From positions 127,872 through 191,871 of the forward strand of contig JAYKAV010002775.1 of the NCBI GenBank assembly GCA_035582835.1: a DNA stretch of 64,000 nucleotides, given 5' to 3'. The notes under the pieces were generated by a model that ran no database searches, was not told the origin of the DNA, and saw nothing but the letters and a program-made list of their open reading frames with translations. This DNA is from Phoebastria nigripes. Lineage: Eukaryota; Chordata; Aves; Procellariiformes; Diomedeidae. The first letter of the stretch is position 1. Each line of letters begins with the position of its first letter. Below, piece after piece: positions 49,155-60,159 of the stretch. The position numbers and the translations under genes were made by a program.

Positions 49155-49791
49155 GTAAGGACTGGGGTCCCCACAGCAGTGCAGGGGACACGCAGCCATG
49201 GCAGGTGCCTTGAGTGTGCCAGCGGGGCATGCTGGGGCGCTCACCCCCTGCATGCCATGCCAGCTTGCCNGGGGCATGGGCAGTGCTGCCAAGCCCCTCT
49301 CAAGCCACCTTTGTGCCCGAGCACAGGAGCCAGGGCTGCACGCTGCTGGACAGCCCGGCCACCACCCAAATGGTCTGAGCTGGACCGAACCACCATCCGG
49401 CACCAAGGCAAAACTTGGGGTGCCACTTGTTTGCTGCCCACTCATCCTGCACACCTCGGGGGGGCTTTGCCATCCTGCTGCTCCTGCNTCCCTCACCCAC
49501 TTAAACCAGATATTTTTGGCTTCTGGGAGAATTTCCCCCATCCCCAACTCCTGACCCATTGCTTGAGGGTTGCTGACCGTGTCTGATGTGGCTTGGTGAA
49601 GAGGACCGCAGCTCCCTGTGCCATCCCCCCTGTTGTGGCTCCCCCTCTCCCCTGCCTTCGCTCAGCTGCCTCCAGCTCCTGTACTGCCTGCGGTCCCTCT
49701 GCAGCTGCTGGCCCCGACACACTGCAGACAGCCCTGGGAGCCTGTCCCTGCTCTGGGGCCAGGCGGCACCTTGGGGTCTCTCTCCTTTCAG

Positions 49792-49889
49792 TGGAGTGGA
49801 GCTGCTCCCCCACCTTCTCACCGCCGCTGGGGGAGGCCGTGATCGACAAGCTGAAGAACCTGCACTTCACCATCCGGGGGCTGGTGTCG
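49792..49889 (+). CDS. ANKFN1: ANKFN1-family coding exon 6 (fibronectin III, part 2)
   Basis: The exon encodes residues 284-316, VEWSCSPTFSPPLGEAVIDK followed by LKNLHFTIRGLVS. It continues the FN3 strands: the 'Y-x-V-E-W' strand C begins across the splice junction and the 'F-x-I-x-G-L' strand E is near the end. The acceptor is CTTTCAG and the exon ends in phase 0 at GTGTCG|GTGAGC. Confidence 0.95.
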
Positions 49890-50532
49890 GTGAGCTCTTG
49901 GGGTGCCCCATGGGGGTCTGGGCTGAGGAGGGAGAGCCCACGGCCGGGAAAAGCTGCTGGCCATGGTGCAGCCTGTGGGGTCGTTCCCTGCAGCCGATGC
50001 AGGGAGGGGATGGGGCATCATTTCGAGCAGGAGGAATAGGATTGTGCCACAGTGGTGTTCAGCACAGCCCGTGGGCAGAGCTAAGAGTGTGGAGCCGGGA
50101 GAGGCATCTGTCTGTCCCTGCACAGCCGCGGCCACCCTGGCAATGGGGAAACCCCCTGCACAGGATGCCTGGGGACTCTCGAATGAAAGGCAGAATGAGT
50201 CCATTCACCGAGCGCCTGATTTATCGTCTGTCCCCCACCCCACTCCCGTCTCCACCCATGCTCCTCCTGGGCAATAAATCAGTGGCTCGTTCCTCTGCCA
50301 CCTGCACAGATCGACCCCCCGCACCAGCCCCGTGGCTCATTGGAGAAGGGGGACCAGCCCTGTCTCCACCTCCGGGAGCTCAGCAAGGTCACAGGCTGGT
50401 TGGGGCTGGGGCTCCCCGCTGTTTTATCTCCCTGAGAACCGCAGGGGCCACGCTGCCTGTCAGCTGTCCCCTCCCCAGGGGCTGCCGTCCTGTCCCTGGC
50501 ATGCATTGGACCGGTGGGGGGAGACGGGGCAG

Positions 50533-50600
50533 GATGGGGACCACGGTGAGATGGGGACCACGGCGAGATGGGGACCACAGCGGGATGGGGACTGCGGCAG
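50533..50600. repeat. 17-base minisatellite, four copies (intron 6)
   Basis: Units of GATGGGGACCACGGTGA type repeat at 50533, 50550, 50567 and 50584 with small differences, followed by degenerate GATGGGG words. It lies inside the intron between exons 6 and 7. Confidence 0.88.
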
Positions 50601-51367
50601 AATGGAGCTTGGGATGGGAACACGGGGAGATGCTGGGATGGATGGGGTTGCCCTTACCAGGGAGGTGCAGCACTGAAGCTCCAGGGCAGGCACGCAGGCA
50701 GGGACCACCAGCTCAAGGAGCAGGGGAAGCCTTCGATGCAGTTAGAGGGACTTAGCCAAGGCAGTGGTGCCGAAGCCCCGGAGCCTGCCCTGGTGCACGG
50801 CAGGACGGGGCTCGAGTGGAGCCCGGAGCAGCGCCGCTGTAAGGAGCTGGCCTGAGCCCATCAATCATGCTTTCAGAGCTGCTTCGCAGGCTCCTGTCTG
50901 CCTTCATGAGTGCCTGGAGGCCTTGCAACATCTGGCAGCTTGACTGAGCTTTAATCAGAGGCCTTTAATCACTGTCGCCGTGCCACAAGCCCTCAACAGC
51001 ATTGGGCCAGCTCCAGGGGCCGGATCCTTGCACGTCCCAGCGGGAAGGCAGCACCCCAACCCTCCAGGCTGTGGAAGCCCCATGTCTTTGGGCTGGAGCA
51101 TCTCCTGGCAAGGGTCATTCGTAATGTCCCATCTTTCCTCTGCCTCCCCCCAAAACCAGCCACGCAGGCTGTGGGTATTCTCTAGTGTCTGATAACAAGA
51201 GCTTTGTACAGCTGGGGGAGGTCAGAGCTGGTGACCCAGGGTGCGGGGTTCCAGTTTAGTAGTCCTCATGGTGTACTGGTGTACTGGGCTATGGGGGGAT
51301 CCTCCTTCCCTCGCGCGCTGAGCCGGGAGAGGTGCCGGAGTGCTAAGTGTGGCTTCCCTCCTCACAG

Positions 51368-51458
51368 GGCACGGCTTACTATGTCCAGGTGTCCGCCTAC
51401 AACATGAAGGGCTGGGGTCCCCCGCAAGCTTCTGTGCCCCCTTTCGCCATCCCTTCCA
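51368..51458 (+). CDS. ANKFN1: ANKFN1-family coding exon 7 (fibronectin III, part 3)
   Basis: The exon encodes residues 317-347, starting GTAYYVQVSAYNMKGWGPPQ. This is the FN3 'Y-x-V-x-V-x-A-x-N-x-x-G' signature of strands F and G and completes the domain (about residues 247-347). It ends PFAIPSN with a split Asn codon. The acceptor CCTCACAG and donor TTCCA|GTAAGT are clear. The flanking introns (1.5 and 2.2 kb) are among the longest in the compact 3' block. Confidence 0.95.
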
Positions 51459-52869
51459 GTAAGTACCACTGGGAATGCCCACAGGAGCCGGCACCAGCTG
51501 CGGGATGGATGGGAAGAGGCNGCAGCTCCCTGTGCCATCGGGAGTCCCTCTTGCTGCTGGGATGGGGTCTAGTGGACCCGGGAGCAGAGGCAGCATTTAG
51601 AGTCTCGGGCCAAGCAGGAAGGCTGTGCCCAGGAGTCCGGGATGCTGCCTCCAGCCGATAGGAGCTTTGCCAAATATTAATTTTTCAACCTGAAATTCTC
51701 CTGGCTGCATGGTAAAGGCTGAGCCATTTTAGGCCACCTGGATCAGCTCATCCTAAAGAGGAAGCTAGGAGAGAGGATGTTTTACTTTCTCGGTTAAAAG
51801 GAAAGCAATGCAGCCATCTCCTCTGTAGGAAGGAAAAACACCTCTGGGGTTTTTTAGCAGAGGTTTGTAATTTAGCGCAGGGCAGCATTTGGGAGGGGTC
51901 AGTCCTTACCGCCTCAATGACATCTGCCCCAAAGCGGCCAAGCTTGTGCAAAACCACTGTTGGCACGTGCTAAGGGGAGACATGGTGGGATGCCCCAGCT
52001 CAGCCCCTGGAGGTGCCCCCCAGGGCTCAGAGCCATCCTGGTCCTGGGTGACAGTGGGCCTGGAGCCCTCGCTGTGCCACCGCATGCTCTCGCCCATCCA
52101 GCCCAGCCCCAGGGACCTGCGTTCCCTGGCACCAAGCTGGGATGGGGGTCACAGACCCCACCGGAGACCAGGTCTGGGCTGTCAGCACTCACCTCCTCAT
52201 GCTGGCACCAGGGCAAGTGCGGGGGAAAAGCCACCCAATTTCACACAAGGCACCCCGGGGTGCTGGGGGAGACAGGCCAGGAGGACTGAACTGGAAGGAG
52301 CAGCCCCAAAGGGTGAAGTTCAGGGCTGAGCAGGCTCCAAGGTGGTCTCTACCCCTCGCCACTGGTCCCGAGATGGGTCTCTGCTGCATGGTGGTCCCGC
52401 GGGATCAACGCTGTTGGATGTGTGAGGAGTGGCCCCACACATACCTGGGGAGGCTGAGCCCATCCCAAGGAGCGGGCAGCAGGGCAGTGGGCACGTGGCC
52501 ACCGCCACCACGCTTGCCGGCAGCGAGGGACCAGGCATGCTGCTGCACGTGAGCAGTGAATGCACCGCGTACGGGTCAAGGTGCAGGTCTGACAGCACGT
52601 GAGCAGCGATGTGCAGGCACCATGGGTAGCTCTAGCTGCAGATACACAAGTGCACTGGTATGGAAAGATGCAAAAATACATTTGCATGTATATGAATGCA
52701 TAGAGTGAGCCTACCCATGCACTGCGTTGCCTGGGCTTTACCCTGTCCTGGCAGCGGGTGTTGGTCATGTTTGCACCCACTTTAAAGCCCCTTTGCCATC
52801 CTGCACGGGTCACATTCCCCATGACCGAGATCCACGTAGCATCAATACAGAGTACGGCTGAAGTGAATC

Positions 52870-53100
52870 AGACATGAGTGGGTTTTATTTATTTTTATCT
52901 CCATTAATATTTCTCCCTTCAGTAAAGATCCCTCCCTGGCCCAGCAGAATATAGTCAGGCACCTCCCTGGGTGTTTTTAAAGCTCCTAAAAATAGTGGCG
53001 AGCCCCAGCCAAAGTTAACAGAGCTGAACTTTCCATGGAAAACAGCAGCAGGCAGGACACAGGGGGTGTTTAAAGCAATTAATGTAAAGCTAACGTAGAA
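52870..53100. promoter_or_regulatory. Intronic candidate enhancer with a MEF2 site
   Basis: CTAAAAATAG (52986-52995) is a perfect MEF2 consensus. A 12-base palindrome TTTCCATGGAAA (53030-53041) and a TAAAGCAATTAATGTAAAGC stretch follow. This AT-rich island lies in the intron between exons 7 and 8. Confidence 0.3.
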
Positions 53101-53639
53101 GCGCCGGCGGGTCCCCGGCCCCACTCCTGGTCCTGCTGCTGTCTCGCATCGGGTGGAGCTGGCAGGAGAGCTTATTTATGTGTTTGCCGAGGTGAGCCCA
53201 GCTCTCAGCACTCGCCCGGAGAAAGCTGCAGCTCCAGGGAAGACCTGGAGGAAGACACTGGAAAGAATTTTATTTTTTAAGGCCGGTGAAGTCCAGCAGC
53301 AACAGACAGGACCTTGTTCTTTCCCTCTGCTGTGTCCCCGCTGTGCTGCGGGGTGGCTGGTGGCCATGGGGTGCTGTGCAGAGCCAGGGTGCTCCTGGGA
53401 AAAGGGGCGCAAAACCGGGGATCTCCCAAAGCCCAGCCCACCCAGAGGTGCCCAGCACCCATGACTGCTGCCGTGCCATGCTGTGCCATGCCGTGCCTGT
53501 GGGACACATAGGTGGGGTGCCAGGAGGTGACCTGCCATGCGGAGGAGGGGACGGGAAGCCCTCTTTCTCCCAGGCTGAGGGGTAGGTGCTGGGGGCGATG
53601 GGCCAGGTGCTGGGGGTGATGCTGGTCTGTCCCCCGCAG

Positions 53640-53747
53640 ACTGGCGGGAGTACGACGGCCGGGCTCCACGGCGAAGGGGACAAGCTGAAGCTCTGGACCA
53701 TCTTCTGGGCCAGGTGAAAACTGTCCACCAGCACTGCGTTTGCCACG
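53640..53747 (+). CDS. ANKFN1: ANKFN1-family coding exon 8 (arginine-rich linker)
   Basis: The exon encodes residues 347-383, just after FN3: WREYDGRAPRRRGQAEALDH, then LLGQVKTVHQHCVCH. An arginine-rich patch is followed by a short predicted helix. I recognise it as part of the family core rather than a named domain. Acceptor CCCGCAG, donor CCACG|GTGAGT, ending in phase 1. Confidence 0.93.
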
Positions 53748-54001
53748 GTGAGTGCACGGCATGGCTCTGTGGGGAGGCTGGGGTGGGGGAATCCAGCCGG
53801 GCCCCCCAGGGTTGTGACATGGTCTGGGGGGCTGGGGTGGCACCAGGAGTAGGTCTATCCCATGGATGAGCATAGCAGGGAAACAGCTCAGGCAGTGGAG
53901 ACCTTGGTAGAGCCTTCCCACCGGGTTGGCATGCCATGCCACAGGCTGCCAGCGCAGCCCTTCATTTCCTGCTGCAGCATCCTCTGCTCTCTGCTCCCCA
54001 G

Positions 54002-54101
54002 AGCCCTGCAAAAACCAACCCCAGAGCAGGAAGCACTCGGTCTCCAAGAGCCTCAAGCACCTCTTCCACCCCGGCAGCAAGTTTCTCAAGACACTGAAGC
54101 G
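54002..54101 (+). CDS. ANKFN1: ANKFN1-family coding exon 9 (basic/serine linker)
   Basis: The exon encodes residues 383-416, EPCKNQPQSRKHSVSKSLKH then LFHPGSKFLKTLKR. It is lysine- and serine-rich with phosphorylation-like RKHS context, which fits a regulated or membrane-contacting linker; that is inference only. Acceptor CTCCCCAG and donor AAGCG|GTGAGA support the boundaries, and the final CG joins G to make Arg416. Confidence 0.92.
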
Positions 54102-54718
54102 GTGAGAGGCTGATGTGCGGGGGTGGTGGAGAGCCCATCTCCTGGTGGGGACATAGGGCTGCCCATTCTGGGCACAGCCGGGAGCTGCGTGCACAAGCCA
54201 GGGACTGGGGGGTGCTCAGAGGTGGGTCCTTGCCTGGAGTGAGCTGGTGGTGTCAGTGGAGATGAGTCCCATAGCCCAGAAATCGAACGTTTCTCCTTGG
54301 TGTTTCCATTTGGACTGGCCAAGCTGCGCCCGTACCCAGATCCCTGCACCGTCTCCGAGCATCACCCAACACCCCACCCTCCTCTAGACCCCACCACCCT
54401 CCCACCACCCACCTTCACACTTGGCCTCCAGGCACCCCAGCGTGTCTCCTGTGCAGGCCTGGCCCCATCGCCCTGCCTTGTGCTGGCCGGGGCATCGGCC
54501 ATGGCATCAGCTGTGGCATTGGCCAGGCTCGCCTTGCTAGCAGTGCTGGGTTCCTGTTCCTGCTCCTGTACTGGCCATGTGCCTCTTCTGCCACAGGCTG
54601 TTGGAGAGGAGCTGAGACCTGGGGCAGGGCATCTCCTCTGCCCTTGGGAGAGAGACCCTTTGGGAAATGAAGCTGGCAGCTGGGGGTGACACTGAAGTCT
54701 GTCTTCCCTCCCATGCAG

Positions 54719-54851
54719 GGGCCTCTACCTGACAGCCATCTTCTATAAGGACGACAACATCCTGGTGACCCATGAAGACCAGATCCCTGTGGTGGAGATT
54801 GATGACACCTACTCCTGCCTGCTCATGCAGGATTTTCTCTGGTTCACCAAG
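54719..54851 (+). CDS. ANKFN1: ANKFN1-family coding exon 10 (family core)
   Basis: The exon encodes residues 416-460: GLYLTAIFYKDDNILVTHED, QIPVVEIDDTYSCLLMQDF, LWFTK. It mixes hydrophobic strands with acidic turns (KDDN, EIDD) and belongs to the long family-specific core between FN3 and the C-terminal RA-like domain. It has no enzyme motif I can name. It ends in phase 0 at ACCAAG|GTGGGT. Confidence 0.94.
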
Positions 54852-56026
54852 GTGGGTGGCCCGGGGACCCTGTGCTGTGCTGGGGCATGGCAGCAGTGTG
54901 TCTCCTGACACATCTCTGTCTACCTGGCCACCACCCTGGATGCAGCTGAGATGATGGCCACCATGATCTGCAGAGCGCCTTCATTGCAGCACCTTCCCCG
55001 GTGCTGCCGGTGCAGACAGCTGTGCCCGTTGTGTGTGGGGCGCTGCGGGGCTCTCGGCGGGGCTGGCTGGGTCTGATCTGGGGCTGGGAGCAGCGTCAGG
55101 GGACAGCCCGTGTGCGCAAAGTGAGCACGAGCTACTCCAGCTACTCACACCAGACGACACAACATCTGGTGGCTCCTGGGCTTCCTGTTGTTGCCTCTGG
55201 GACCTCGCTGTGCCTCTGCCCTCCCACGCTCNGTGGGGCAGAGTGATGCTGAGAGCCAGTTGCAGCCCGGGACTGCTGGGGTGAGCCATGCAGGCATCGT
55301 GCACNGCCGCTGCCTTCAGCTGGCAGCAGCTCCCTCTCCGCCCTGGGCACTGGGGCTTGGCAGCGCAGGCAGCCTGCAGGCTTGCTGCTCGCTGGGGTTC
55401 AGCATGGGCTGAGAAACCACCAGGGAANGACATTTCCACCCCAGCCCCTGGAAGCCCAAAGGTGGGCGATGGACTGGCGCCATGCTGGGCAAGCTGCGTG
55501 CTGCGACGGGTGGGCACTGCCTCTCCACAGGGATGCCAGCGGCTTCTCAGCTGTTTAACTGCTTCACCNCAGCATCCTGCCGTGGCAGCTCTGCCTCTGT
55601 TGTACAGAGCAGGATGTGCAGGGTGCTGCTGCCTGGTCCTCCGCTGTCAGTGGGCTTAGTGAAAGGGCAAGTGGGCAGCTCAGGGCCAAAATCTTTTGCT
55701 GGATGGTCCTTATCTACTGAGGGAGAAGGCTAGCTTCTACTTCCTTCTCTTGGCTATCTTCTACTCAAACTTAAGAAGGTCTCAGTCCTAGATGAAGACA
55801 GGTATCTGAGTGGACACGGCATGGTGCTTCCCTTGGTACAGGCTCTGGAGGCATCTCGGGTGCCTGTGGCATAGGAAATCACACCCCTGCTGAGACGCGA
55901 TATGTGCAGGTGCACGTTCCTAACCCACCTCAAACAGGAAGGCAAATGGATTTCCCCAAAACACCTTTGTGTGAACCAGCTGCAGGCAGCGGTGGCCGGT
56001 GGTAACGGCCCTTTGGTGTGCTGCAG

Positions 56027-56146
56027 GTGTCATGCATGTGGGACGAGATCCTGTGGCTGCGGCAGTGTGTCACCGTCTCCCAGTCATCCTGTTCCTGCAT
56101 CCTGCAGACACGCTTCAAGATGCTGCTGGCCATCTCACAAATGCAG
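56027..56146 (+). CDS. ANKFN1: ANKFN1-family coding exon 11 (family core, cysteine-rich)
   Basis: The exon is exactly 40 codons, residues 461-500, phase 0 at both ends, so skipping it would keep the frame. The sequence is VSCMWDEILWLRQCVTVSQS then SCSCILQTRFKMLLAISQMQ. Five Cys fall in about 30 residues, but there is no zinc-ligand spacing I recognise. Acceptor GCTGCAG, donor ATGCAG|GTGAGG. Confidence 0.94.
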
Positions 56147-56537
56147 GTGAGGGTGGGCCTGGGTGGGGAGCGAGCACTTTTTGGGGGGCATTGTGGGCCG
56201 GGCTCCCTTGGGAGCAGCACGCGCATGTGCCACAGCCAGGAAAACCCCAGGCTCTGCCAGTCCTGCCCACGGCTTGGTCAGCAGCAGGACTGGGTGCCCC
56301 TGCCTTGTCCTCCCTGGCAGGACCCCCGTTGTGGGGTGATGGGGTGTCAGGCTTCATGGCAATCTCGTGCAGAGGGACTGGGAGCTGTCAGTGGGTGCTT
56401 TGCTGGGCAGGCTGGTTTCCAGCAGGCAGAGGGGAGACCCCCGGTCACGTCCCAGCTGCCCAGACTCACAGGGTACTGTGCCTCGAGGATGTCCCCTGAC
56501 CCACTGCTTTCTCCTGCCCTCCCATCCCATCACNCAG

Positions 56538-56753
56538 GGGCTGCTGGGCATCCAGGACCTGGGGCAGGTCTTCTTTGAGCCTGTCAAAGACAAACAGGGC
56601 AACATCCTCATCGTCACCCTGAAGGAAGTGAAGACCAACCAGACCTTCGAGAGTGTCCGCTGGGTTCCCATCTGCAAGCTGCAGACCAGCCGCAAGTCCG
56701 TGTCCTCCCCGGAGGAGCCCACTGCTCTGGACACGCTGCTGATCTCTGTCCAG
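56538..56753 (+). CDS. ANKFN1: ANKFN1-family coding exon 12 (family core)
   Basis: The exon is 72 codons, residues 501-572, phase 0 to phase 0: GLLGIQDLGQVFFEPVKDKQ, then GNILIVTLKEVKTNQTFESV and RWVPICKLQ. The strand-like pattern continues the family core, followed by a serine-rich turn SRKSVSSPEEP. An ambiguous base sits at -4 of the acceptor (CACNCAG). The donor TCCAG|GTGCTG is weaker than its neighbours, but the next exon continues the frame. Confidence 0.93.
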
Positions 56754-57105
56754 GTGCTGCGCTGGTGCCGTCGCGGCAGGGGATTGCAGTGGGCTCCTTT
56801 GCAGGACCACCAGTGCTCTCTGCTCCCCCTCAGGCTGGAAAGGCCATGGCAGAGCCCAGGCTACCAAGGGTTTGGTCCTGGCTGCAGGCAGGGGGGGAGC
56901 AGAGCCCAACCAGCCTGCAAAAACCCTGTTGCTTCGAGGGGAGGCATCAGGCTGGTGCCGGATTCATCCTGGCAGCACCGGATTGTACCTGCTCTGCCAC
57001 TTATCTTCTGCTGGCTGGGCTGGCTGTGCCACGGCAGCCGGCATGAGGGCAGGAGAGAGCCCTGCTGCAAGGGCTTGCTCAATCCAGCAGTGCCTTTCTC
57101 CTCAG

Positions 57106-57272
57106 GACAAGCTGGCTTACCACCAGCGGAGCAGCCATGCCCTCTCCCCGGGCCTCTACCTGGGCTACTTGAAGCTCTGCAGCGCCGTGGATCAGATCCG
57201 AGTGCTGGTGCCGGAGCGGCTCCCCAACATCCTATGCCACGTCAAGATTCGCTCCAACCCCAACATCTCCAG
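57106..57272 (+). CDS. ANKFN1: ANKFN1-family coding exon 13 (GLYLGYLKL signature block)
   Basis: The exon encodes residues 573-628 and holds what I regard as the most family-diagnostic stretch: GLYLGYLKLCSAVDQIRVLV at about residues 588-607, followed by PERLPNILCHVKIRSNPNIS. Published work on Nmf9 described an invariant GLYLGYLK-type peptide; I cite this from memory of the family. The mechanism is unknown to me. Acceptor TCTCCTCAG, donor TCCAG|GTGGGG, with Arg628 split. Confidence 0.96.
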
Positions 57273-57595
57273 GTGGGGCTTGCAGGGCAGCTCACCCAGG
57301 GCAGCCAGGCTCCTCTGTCCTATCCAGCCTGAGAGCACCCCTCACCTCCTGCTTCTGCTCTTGGGCTCCTGGCAGCAGCATAATATTCCCTCTCAGCCCC
57401 ACTGCCTGCCATGCAGGGCAGCCTGGAGCTGGAGCAAACCAAGGTTCCCCTCTACCTCTGCAACTCCCGCATCCCTTGGGGTGCTGCACCATCTGGGGAG
57501 GAACAGCCGAGCAAACACAGCTCTCGTAGCGATTGCGCGTTCAGGTCCACCCCAGGTTGCTCCCTCCTGCACGTGTCTGTCTCTCCCTTCTCCAG

Positions 57596-57746
57596 GGAGG
57601 AGTGGGAATGGCTGCAGAAGATGGCCAGTGTGGAGGAGCCCATTCCTGNGGAGCCCAAGGCTGAGACCTCCCAGAACCACTTGTTTCAGGAGCTCCAAGT
57701 GGCCATCAAGGAGCTGATGACCCTGGTCAACATCCCATTGCAAGAG
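57596..57746 (+). CDS. ANKFN1: ANKFN1-family coding exon 14 (helical core)
   Basis: The exon encodes residues 628-678, REEWEWLQKMASVEEPIP then an ambiguous residue and EPKAETSQNHLFQELQVAIK, ending NIPLQE. Base 57649 is N in codon GNG, so residue 646 could be Val, Ala, Glu or Gly. The second half looks like a long amphipathic helix. The donor GAG|GTACAG is slightly atypical but gives the phase 0 junction that the next exon requires. Confidence 0.92.
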
Positions 57747-58522
57747 GTACAGGCAGGTGCTGAGGTCTGGGGAGGAGGGAGGGGAAGGAGCCGTGCAGCG
57801 CTGTGCTGGTCACCTCAGCAGGCACGGTACCGCAGCCCCTGGTCCCTCTTTGGCGCCCTGAAGCATCAATCAGATTTTAGTCTCGTGCAAATAGAAGGCA
57901 AGTGGTGGACAACCAGCATCTGAAGCATCTACCTGCCCAGGGACAGTGTCCACAGGAGCTGTTTGTCTTACCCTCACATGTACCTCCGAAGCAAGGATGG
58001 TGAATCTGGGTTTGCATTATTGCCTGCCATGTGGTTTGGTCCTGGCTCAGCCCCTGCAGCATGACACNGGCCCAGCTCTGCCCCTCCAAAGCAGTATGGT
58101 CCCTGGGCAGCCATGGGATGGAGCTGCAGCCTCCTGGGCCAGACTGCATGGGGAGAAATCCCTCTTCCACCATGCTGAGTATTCGCTGGGAAGGTGTCCA
58201 CCAGCACCAGTGCCAGGCACGTGCTTCTGGCTGGGCAGCTGTGAGGGCACCTCTCTGAGCAGGGCTGAGACCATGGCTGGTGGCATGTCTTCTCTGAGAC
58301 CCTGTTGTAGTGGCTTTGACCAGTAGTTTAGAGACTTAGGAGAAGTAAGAGAAAAAGAGGGGTGCGCAGATTATGCCAGAAGCAAGGAGCCTCTGGCTGT
58401 GTTCTGAAACAGCAGTGTCCCCTGGCTGCGGGTGGTCCCTGAGGACTCCTCTGCCGATGAGGACTCAGTGGAGGGCCCACCAGGTGATGGTTGCAGCTGT
58501 CACCTGCAGTGNCTTCTTGCAG

Positions 58523-58691
58523 GCCAAAGATTTCCGTCTGTACAGCCAAGAGGTGCTGGACTTTGGGGGNCAGGTCTCCTTCCTGCTGCTGCTGCCTCCG
58601 TCGGACGATGTCTGCACTGCTCCGGGCCAGAACAACCCCTACACCCCTCGCTCTGGCTTCCTCACGCTGCCGCTGCAGATCTTTGAGCTAG
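58523..58691 (+). CDS. ANKFN1: ANKFN1-family coding exon 15 (family core)
   Basis: The exon encodes residues 679-735: AKDFRLYSQEVLDFGGQVSF, LLLLPPSDDVCTAPGQNNPY, TPRSGFLTLPLQIFEL. A very hydrophobic FLLLLP stretch lies inside but is too short for a membrane helix. The N at 58570 is the third base of GGN, so glycine is certain. Acceptor CTTGCAG, donor CTAG|GTGAGG, ending in phase 1 with a split Val. Confidence 0.93.
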
Positions 58692-58939
58692 GTGAGGAGA
58701 GAGAATGCCAAAACCCAACCTTGCTGGTCTACTTGTCCTCTGAGACCTCCCGAGAGCTGGGACAGGCAGTGAGGTGGGTTGGAGCTCCCTTACCTCCCCC
58801 AGGAGAGGAGGGATGGAGGGGGATGCTGAGGGCTCTCCAGGTGGGCTAGAGTGTTGCCTCCTCCCTGTGTTGGGTGAGTGTGGAGGAGCCCATAGGGCAT
58901 CCACAGCAAGGGACTTGATATTTTTCATTCCCTTCCCAG

Positions 58940-59106
58940 TCCACTTCTTCACGTACGACCGGGAGTTCATCACCCAGTACTGCCAGGTGTCCGCCCTCCT
59001 GGAGCTGGAGTCGCTCCTCTCTCAGCAGAGCCTCAGGGAGGCCTTCTCTGACGCCGAGCTCTCCACTGCGAAGCAGAGGCACCAGCAGGTTCAGGACTAC
59101 ATCCAG
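58940..59106 (+). CDS. ANKFN1: ANKFN1-family coding exon 16 (coiled-coil region, part 1)
   Basis: The exon encodes residues 735-790. It begins VHFFTYDREFITQYCQVSAL, then LELESLLSQQSLREAFSDAE and KQRHQQVQDYIQ. Leucines spaced every three to four residues with many Glu and Gln predict a helical bundle or coiled coil that continues into the next exon. Acceptor TTCCCAG, donor ATCCAG|GTACAC, phase 0. Confidence 0.94.
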
Positions 59107-59644
59107 GTACACGGAGCGGGAGCGTGCTGGGAGGGAGCCAGGCTCAACGGTGCCCATGGGACGTGGCCAGGACAGTCATGCCCTGGATGAGCTGCAGGAG
59201 CATCCCCACCAGGGCTGTTCACTGGTGTTCCTGCCTGTGACCCCGTGGGGTTTCTCTGACATGGTAGATGGGCAGCAGCAGGCAGGGCTTTGTCTAGCAA
59301 TGATCACATAAAAAATCCTGATTAGAGAGCCNGAGGGTCCTGCTCTGCAGGCCCCCACCTTGCTAGGAAAGGGCCTGGAAGTGCATTTTGGGATGGACGT
59401 GAGAAAGAGCACCCCACACTACCCCCTTTCCCAGCACCCTCCCTGCAACAGGCAGCTCCTGCTGAACCAGCAGTTGCTGATGTTCGAAGCAGCATCTTCC
59501 CACCTGAGAGCACTTTCTTGGGATTTCCCCAAAGCNCTCGCCTCTTGGGAAAGGTGTGTGGGGAGAGCCTGTCTTTTGCTGTGGGTTTTTTTGTTGCTGT
59601 TGTTTGCTTTTTGAAAGGGTTCCTTTGTTTCCTATTTTTGGCAG

Positions 59645-59855
59645 CAAATGGAGGAGATCTGGCGTGAGATGCGCTGGATTATGGATGCCCTGCAACACGC
59701 CCGGTACAAGCAGCCCTCCTGCGGGGTGTCTCTCAGTGGCTTCCTCAGCCAGGCCAGTGGTGCAATGAAGGAGAAAACCCAATCCACTTCATCCCATCTC
59801 GACTACCTTCCCTCCCCGGCGCCCTCGCCAGAGACCAGCCGTAAGCTCAACTCCG
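59645..59855 (+). CDS. ANKFN1: ANKFN1-family coding exon 17 (coiled-coil end, start of tail)
   Basis: The exon encodes residues 791-861. QMEEIWREMRWIMDALQHAR completes the helical region. After this the sequence becomes low-complexity and Ser/Pro-rich (SSHLDYLPSPAPSPETSRKL), marking the start of a disordered tail. Acceptor TTGGCAG, donor TCCG|GTAAGG, with Asp861 split. Confidence 0.93.
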
Positions 59856-60159
59856 GTAAGGACCNGGCTTTGTAAAGCTCCTGCCTGGTGCGCTGCCCAT
59901 GCTCGGGGAGAAGGGGAGGGCTGCTCCGGCTGGCTGCACCATGGGGGTGCAGGCAGGGCCGGTGTTGGGAGTACAGGCAGGGCAGTCGGTCTCGGTTGGG
60001 GCAGGACCTGCTCTGCCTGTGCCTTGGTGAGCACAGCACGGGTGTACGGCAAGGGGGTAAATGCTTGGGGGCTTCCTTGGACGCCATCTGGTGCAAATCC
60101 TCAGCCGAGGTTGCCGACAGCAAGGCTGAGCCCCTCTGCTTCTCTTATGCCCCTCGCAG

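Noticed and set aside
49586..50755. 389-codon plus-strand frame
   Set aside because: It lies across exon 6 and its introns in a different frame, and runs through the 17-base minisatellite; it is a shadow of GC-rich sequence.
53277..54194. 305-codon minus-strand frame
   Set aside because: It overlaps exons 8 and 9 on the opposite strand; no recognisable product and no splice or domain evidence.
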